From Perkinsus olseni (lineage: Eukaryota; Perkinsozoa; Perkinsida; Perkinsidae): a stretch of DNA of 64,000 bases. The notes beneath the pieces were generated by a model. It was given only the letters and a program-made list of their open reading frames with translations. It did not search any database and had not been told where the DNA came from. Made by a program: the position numbers and the translations under genes. The DNA lies in the NCBI GenBank assembly GCA_013115135.1, contig JABANP010000105.1:1-64000 (forward strand), given 5' to 3'. Below, piece after piece: positions 59,997-64,000 of the stretch (position 1 is the stretch's first letter; each line of letters opens with the position of its first letter).

Positions 59997-62900
59997 ATGT
60001 CAAGAAGAAGTCCTCGTCTCAACGACCCCGTCAACGTACCTGTCCCTAATGACCCCGTCAATGACTCTACTCCAGAAGGCAGTCAGATACCTCCACCCCA
60101 AGCTTCGGTTCAACATTTGGTCAACAACGACCCCGCCAACAACAGCCTCGCAGGCCAGACGTCTACCTCCACTAGTACGCCACCTCAAGAGACCACTGGT
60201 AACACTAATGCCACCTTACCGGCCACCAACCCCACGGGCCAGACGTCTACCTCCTCCAGTACGCCACCTCAAGAGACCACTGGTAACACTAATGCCACCT
60301 TACCTGCCACCAACCCCGCAGGCCAGACGTCTACCTCCTCCAGTGCGCCACCTCAAGAGACCGCTGGTAACACTAATCCCATTTTACCTGCTACGGTCAA
60401 CCTCCCCCACACGTCTATCACGGCTACCTCTCCAGCTGTAGTACCACCAAACCCCGCCGTCGGTCCACCTACTGACACTGCTAGTGGTGACCAACCGACC
60501 GGTTCTGGGTCGTCGAGCCCGAGAGTTAACCTGGTCGACTATACTTCGTATTATCATCATTATGAAGATACATCGAGATACCATAATTCCGACAATGACT
60601 GGTACTACTCACATGGTTGGAAGAAGAAAGGTACCCGTAGTGACGTTAAGAAGATCTACAATGATGTGGCCTGGATGAAGCACGTCCTTGGTCAGCCTTG
60701 GAAGGGCTCTGGTGACTCTTGCAGCCTCCTGGAGTTCCGCAACAAACTCACCTGCTCGGCGGAGTACAAATGGGCTGATCCGTGCTCTCGCTATTTTATC
60801 CTCAAGCACAACTTATCGGAGTCCATCCAACGGCTCTTGGATGGGTACGAGGCCGACAATGAGGTTGACATGGCAAGGTTCTCCGACCCTTTGGGCTCGG
60901 ATTCTCCTTACTGGCTGGAATGCTCTGAGCAAGTCTGGTCCTTTTTGGAGAGAACCTATGCGGGATTGGACGGAGACCGGTTGGAGGAGCGCTGGTCTTC
61001 ACAATGGTTGTCGAAAGGGTCTACCTGGTTGGAGTTTTACTCTACCTTCGATAGCGTCGGCAGGCAGTTGGCTAAGTCGAGAGGGATAGAGCGCTTGTCG
61101 GACCAGGAGCAGAGATGCAGACTGTATCAAGCTTTACCTCACGCCTGTCAAGTTTATCTAAACGAGAGAGGTTACCGTCAGGTTGGTTCTATGCCCTTCC
61201 CTAAGATGATCGAGTGTGTTCAAGCATGGTGCGAGACTCACTGGGATCACAAACAAGTCAAGGTTACGGCTCTCTCCACTGACACTAAGGAACGGTGGAA
61301 TGGTTACGAAGATCGCTCCAACTACTCTAAAGACATTGGTGGTAACATCTCAACTGGTGCCCTACCTGAGAAGCGAGGATATCGCAAGTTCCCTCCGAGG
61401 AGTCAACGCCTTCGAGAAGACGCCAAGATCCTCGCTGACGACTACAACAAGTCAGTGCTAGCTGCCAAGTGTGGAAGGTGCTTGAGTAGTGAAGGAGGTC
61501 ACACCGCCATTTCCTGTTGTCAACAACTTGATCGCCCTGAGATCCGCTGTCCGTTCTGCGGATTGAAGCACTCTGACTATCAACTATGCCCCCAAGACTT
61601 CGACACCTACGGGAAGGATTGTGGCCGGTGCGGAAGGCGTCACCATGGACCTTGGGCCTGTAAAGCTCCGACGCCCTCTTCGCGGGTTATCTCTGCCGTC
61701 AGCCTAAGTCCTATGTCCGTGGAAGACCCGGTCCTCACAGTCACCCTCGGTCGGTCTACTACCCCCTATCAGGCCCTCGTGGACACCGGTGCCCAGATAT
61801 CCGTTCTCTCGTCTTCGGTGCTGAAGGACTTGGGGTTGGTAGACCTTCAACCTACCCCCCTGACCCTCACCACGGCCGACTGGTCTCGTCCTTCCGTCAA
61901 GGGCATTATCAAGAATTTGCCGGTGTATCTACCTCAAGGACGGGTGGTGTATCTAGACTTTCTAGTCTCCGCACAGGACCTGACTCGGCAGGTCATCCTG
62001 AGTGCGTCCTTCCTGCGTGAGCTAGATGCGGTGTGGTTGGTTGGCAAGAGTCGGCTCATCTTCGAGGCAGGAGCGAACGGTATCACTCAGCAACTATACA
62101 ATCTTGGGAGACCTACGTCTAGCAGCAAACCGGTGGACCCTGCCCTGCAAGGTGTAGTCGAGCTCTGCAACTTAGCCCTCAGCACCACGGCCGAATCTAC
62201 TTCCACCCCCGTACTTCCTGATGACTTGGCCACTGACATCGTGACTTCCCAGTTTCCCTCCGACCAGTCCAAGGAACTAACCGCGGGTGCTGTGGTGCCT
62301 TCTGTGATCCCTACCCACGAGGGGCACGACTCTGACGACTTCACCTGGGATCTCGCCCCTCCGACGCCCCGATCTAAATTGGGTCGTTTCGTCTTGCACG
62401 TCCCATGGAAAGGGGATGACAGGCCCACTGGCGGTTATAACTCTACTGCGGCTCGAAGGGCCTTTTCTACGGACGCTCTCCTCTCCGCTAGCGAGAGGAG
62501 TGACTACCTTGAAGTTGTCAGGGGCTTGGTCGAGGAAGGGTTCGTCGTGCCTGCCGATGAGGACGTGGTCAGCTACCTGCCGTGCTTCCCCGTTATCCGT
62601 AAACAGGCGAAGTCAACCAAGGTGAGGTTGGTGGTCGACCCTTCCGAGGTCCTTAACGACCTCTGCAGAACCGGAGGCCCGCCTTCCGACAAGTACTTTC
62701 CGACGACTTTGCTTTGGAACTTGCACATGATGAGGACTGGGAAGCACGTCGTGTTCGGCGACCTCACTAAGGCCTTCCACTGTATCGCCTTAAGGCACGA
62801 GGACACCCGCTACTTCGGCATGTACATCGCCGTTAGCAATCAATTGTCTCCGGTCCGGTGGGTGGTCATGAACTTCGGGGGCAACTTCGCCCCGTCGGCG

Positions 62901-63365
62901 CTGGTGCAGAGTCTACAGAGCTCCGTTGTCTTCATGGACTATGATGATGGGTTCATTACACGAGAAGAAGCCGTGAACTTTGACTCGGTTGTCTCGCAAC
63001 TTATCGACTGTTATGACGGCCTCAAGGTCGCCCTTCACAAGACTCTAGGGCCCGACGACTCGCACAAGAGCACTGTGGCCACGGACTATCAGGAGCCCGT
63101 GTCCAGCCATGTTGGTATCTACGTTGACGACACCCACGCTAGGGGTGAAACCAAGGAAGAGGCGCTGTACTACGCTGACCGTCTTGACTCCGGCTTGGCT
63201 TCGCATGGGTTTGGCTCCAATGCGATTAAGAGACTACTCTCCTGGGCTCATGATCCTTCTACTTACCTTGGGTACTTGTACTCCCACGACTCCCCTGTCC
63301 GTCATCTACGAGCCGGCCGAAGGTCTGTTGTCTTCGAAGGGGTTATCTCGACGTCAGTGCTTTAA
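59997..63365 (+). CDS. gag-pol of retroelement: capsid-like, protease, reverse transcriptase
   Basis: ATG at 59997, 1122 residues. Residues 50-135 are three 28-residue repeats rich in Thr, Ser and Pro. A globular gag-like part follows (to residue 470). Cys/His knuckles are CGRC...C near 491 and CPFCGLKHSDYQLCP, CGRCGRRHHGPWAC near 520-560. The protease motif LVDTGAQISVLSSSVLKDLG is near residue 594. Reverse transcriptase begins near 870 with KVRLVVDPSEVLNDL, then FGDLTKAFHCIAL (first catalytic Asp) and GIYVDDTHA (YVDD box). The frame stops at 63363 just after YLGYLYSHDS, where the next conserved block continues in another frame. Catalytic residues of protease and reverse transcriptase are present. 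Confidence 0.85.
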   Translation: MSRRSPRLNDPVNVPVPNDPVNDSTPEGSQIPPPQASVQHLVNNDPANNSLAGQTSTSTSTPPQETTGNTNATLPATNPTGQTSTSSSTPPQETTGNTNATLPATNPAGQTSTSSSAPPQETAGNTNPILPATVNLPHTSITATSPAVVPPNPAVGPPTDTASGDQPTGSGSSSPRVNLVDYTSYYHHYEDTSRYHNSDNDWYYSHGWKKKGTRSDVKKIYNDVAWMKHVLGQPWKGSGDSCSLLEFRNKLTCSAEYKWADPCSRYFILKHNLSESIQRLLDGYEADNEVDMARFSDPLGSDSPYWLECSEQVWSFLERTYAGLDGDRLEERWSSQWLSKGSTWLEFYSTFDSVGRQLAKSRGIERLSDQEQRCRLYQALPHACQVYLNERGYRQVGSMPFPKMIECVQAWCETHWDHKQVKVTALSTDTKERWNGYEDRSNYSKDIGGNISTGALPEKRGYRKFPPRSQRLREDAKILADDYNKSVLAAKCGRCLSSEGGHTAISCCQQLDRPEIRCPFCGLKHSDYQLCPQDFDTYGKDCGRCGRRHHGPWACKAPTPSSRVISAVSLSPMSVEDPVLTVTLGRSTTPYQALVDTGAQISVLSSSVLKDLGLVDLQPTPLTLTTADWSRPSVKGIIKNLPVYLPQGRVVYLDFLVSAQDLTRQVILSASFLRELDAVWLVGKSRLIFEAGANGITQQLYNLGRPTSSSKPVDPALQGVVELCNLALSTTAESTSTPVLPDDLATDIVTSQFPSDQSKELTAGAVVPSVIPTHEGHDSDDFTWDLAPPTPRSKLGRFVLHVPWKGDDRPTGGYNSTAARRAFSTDALLSASERSDYLEVVRGLVEEGFVVPADEDVVSYLPCFPVIRKQAKSTKVRLVVDPSEVLNDLCRTGGPPSDKYFPTTLLWNLHMMRTGKHVVFGDLTKAFHCIALRHEDTRYFGMYIAVSNQLSPVRWVVMNFGGNFAPSALVQSLQSSVVFMDYDDGFITREEAVNFDSVVSQLIDCYDGLKVALHKTLGPDDSHKSTVATDYQEPVSSHVGIYVDDTHARGETKEEALYYADRLDSGLASHGFGSNAIKRLLSWAHDPSTYLGYLYSHDSPVRHLRAGRRSVVFEGVISTSVL
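60153..60404 (+). repeat. 84-bp tandem repeat in gag
   Basis: GGCCAGACGTCTACCTCC starts units at 60153, 60237 and 60321, exactly 84 bases (28 codons) apart. Encodes GQTSTS(T/S)S(T/A)PPQET-type repeats. Confidence 0.95.
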
Positions 63366-64000
63366 GATCGCCATGGCCTTCTACGACCCGTTGGGACTCG
63401 GTGTGGAGTACGCTGTCGCTCTTCGAGCTATGGTTAGAGAAGCCTGCAGCAGTTCCGTCGGGTGGGACGATTTGGTCGAGTCTTCCCTCGCTGCTAAGCT
63501 GGTGACCCTAGCCATCGGAATCAAGGCGTCAGCTCCCACAACCACGTCGCGCCCGAGGTACGTTGACCTGTCGGTCATCCACTGTTTTTGTGATGCTTCG
63601 GGAGATGCGTCATCGGTGTCCTTCTATGACGCCTCCTTCAACCGCATTTATGCGATGAGTCACTTGTGGACTGTGGCTCAACAGCGGTGGTCGATACCAA
63701 AGAAGGAGTGTGTGAGCCTTTGTGATGCAGTACACTTGGTTTCTGAGTACGTTACCCAGGTGGCTAAGCTCTCTCGTCGAGACCTGTCAACGGTGGTTCA
63801 GAAGGTTTACTTCTACACGGACTCAGAGGTCTCCATCTACCGGTTGAGAAGAAAGGCATCAGGGCTCAGACTTAAGCTCATCACTCCCCTGGAGTCTCGC
63901 CGCCTCCAGGACACGGCCGAAGTTCTCCGTAAGTTGGTGGAGTCCAAAGTCGACCTACGTGTACTCCATGTGCCCGGTACCCTCAACCCCGCCGATGCTG
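63296..64000 (+). CDS. pol C-terminal part of retroelement (RNase H region, partial)
   Basis: Continues the polyprotein in the +1 frame relative to the upstream frame. LSRRQCFKIAMAFYDPLGLG matches the conserved BEL/Pao block with F/Y-DPLGL. Then HCFCDASGDASSVSF, WTVAQQRWSIPKKECVSL and FYTDSEVSIYRL are RNase H-like motifs with acidic residues, and HVPGTLNPADA is the usual block after RNase H. Open to the window end. No own start codon is proposed; it was part of one polyprotein or is reached by frameshifting. Confidence 0.8.

Larger units (their letters stand above)
59997..64000 (+). mobile_element. BEL/Pao-like LTR retrotransposon, 3' end outside window
   Basis: Carries gag-like sequence, Cys-rich knuckles, an aspartic protease, reverse transcriptase and an RNase H region in one direction, in the order of BEL/Pao elements. 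No integrase or terminal repeats are visible because the window ends first. A one-base frame change near 63292-63295 splits the polyprotein. Confidence 0.85.

Noticed and set aside
59997..63365. Minus-strand and other-frame open stretches across the retroelement
   Set aside because: They are shadows of the long gag-pol frame, which alone carries recognisable motifs.

Overview
The window reads as nuclear DNA of a protist. Genes carry many short GT-AG introns, mostly 45 to 75 bases. The mix of genes points to an alveolate, and my best guess is Perkinsus or a close relative: a PAS/histidine-kinase/cyclase fusion, a Mei2-type RRM, an Alba protein with a G/Y/K-rich tail, a BEL/Pao-like retroelement, and a cluster of secreted multi-cysteine proteins. 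The organism call is inference. The domain calls come from motifs read in the sequence. Exon ends were worked out by eye. No core promoters or terminators could be assigned.

Layout, left to right. 677-4998 (+) is a sensor kinase fused to a degraded class III cyclase. 5270-8098 (+) is a coiled-coil protein with a complete tRNA-Phe gene antisense in one intron. 8402-10052 (+) is a replication factor C small subunit, 10211-10673 (+) a ZNF706-like zinc finger, 11045-12424 (+) a multi-pass membrane protein, 12643-13788 (+) a TPR protein, and 14095-15948 (+) an Alba-domain protein with a 66-bp minisatellite in an intron. 16250-18600 is repeat-rich. 18614-19472 (-) is a Mei2-like RRM. 20511-25966 (+) is a SulP/SLC26 anion transporter. 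27272-28444 (-) is an intronless NAD-dependent glycerol-3-phosphate dehydrogenase. 29150-34773 (-) holds two unrecognised multi-exon genes, the second with a likely mitochondrial leader. 35150-35221 (-) is tRNA-Ile(UAU). 35564-38646 (+) is queuine tRNA-ribosyltransferase. 39288-43628 (-) carries three paralogous secreted proteins among repeats. 45518-47674 (-) is an unrecognised gene. 47771 to about 56.1 kb (-) is a SWI/SNF-type SNF2 ATPase with a bromodomain, with unassigned exons up to 59.2 kb. 59997-64000 (+) is a BEL/Pao-like retroelement cut by the window edge.

The most striking signal is in the introns. Many introns of unrelated genes fall into a few recurring sequence families. Family A is built around the 3' half of a tRNA (variable loop, T-arm, acceptor strand), in sense or antisense. 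Two introns 51 kb apart on opposite strands start with the same tRNA-like sequence exactly at the 5' splice site. Family B is a short inverted-repeat element, GTATCTTAGGTTGAAGC...AAGATAC...GGTCAAG, and its heptamer is heavily over-represented. Family C carries ATCGATCA plus GGGCGCGCGC. Family D carries CTTCGCTGTGCGCA. Family F carries CTTGCATTTCCTCAACG. This looks like intron gain or turnover from mobile or tRNA-derived units (introner-like elements). Two genuine tRNA genes and several longer tRNA-like sequences lie in the same window.

Most protein genes are single-copy housekeeping or signalling genes with no operon-like logic. Only the secreted family forms a true cluster. Between genes lie several unnamed dispersed repeats: a 230-bp element with repeated ends, a palindromic element ending in GGGGCGTTC, and at least four others.
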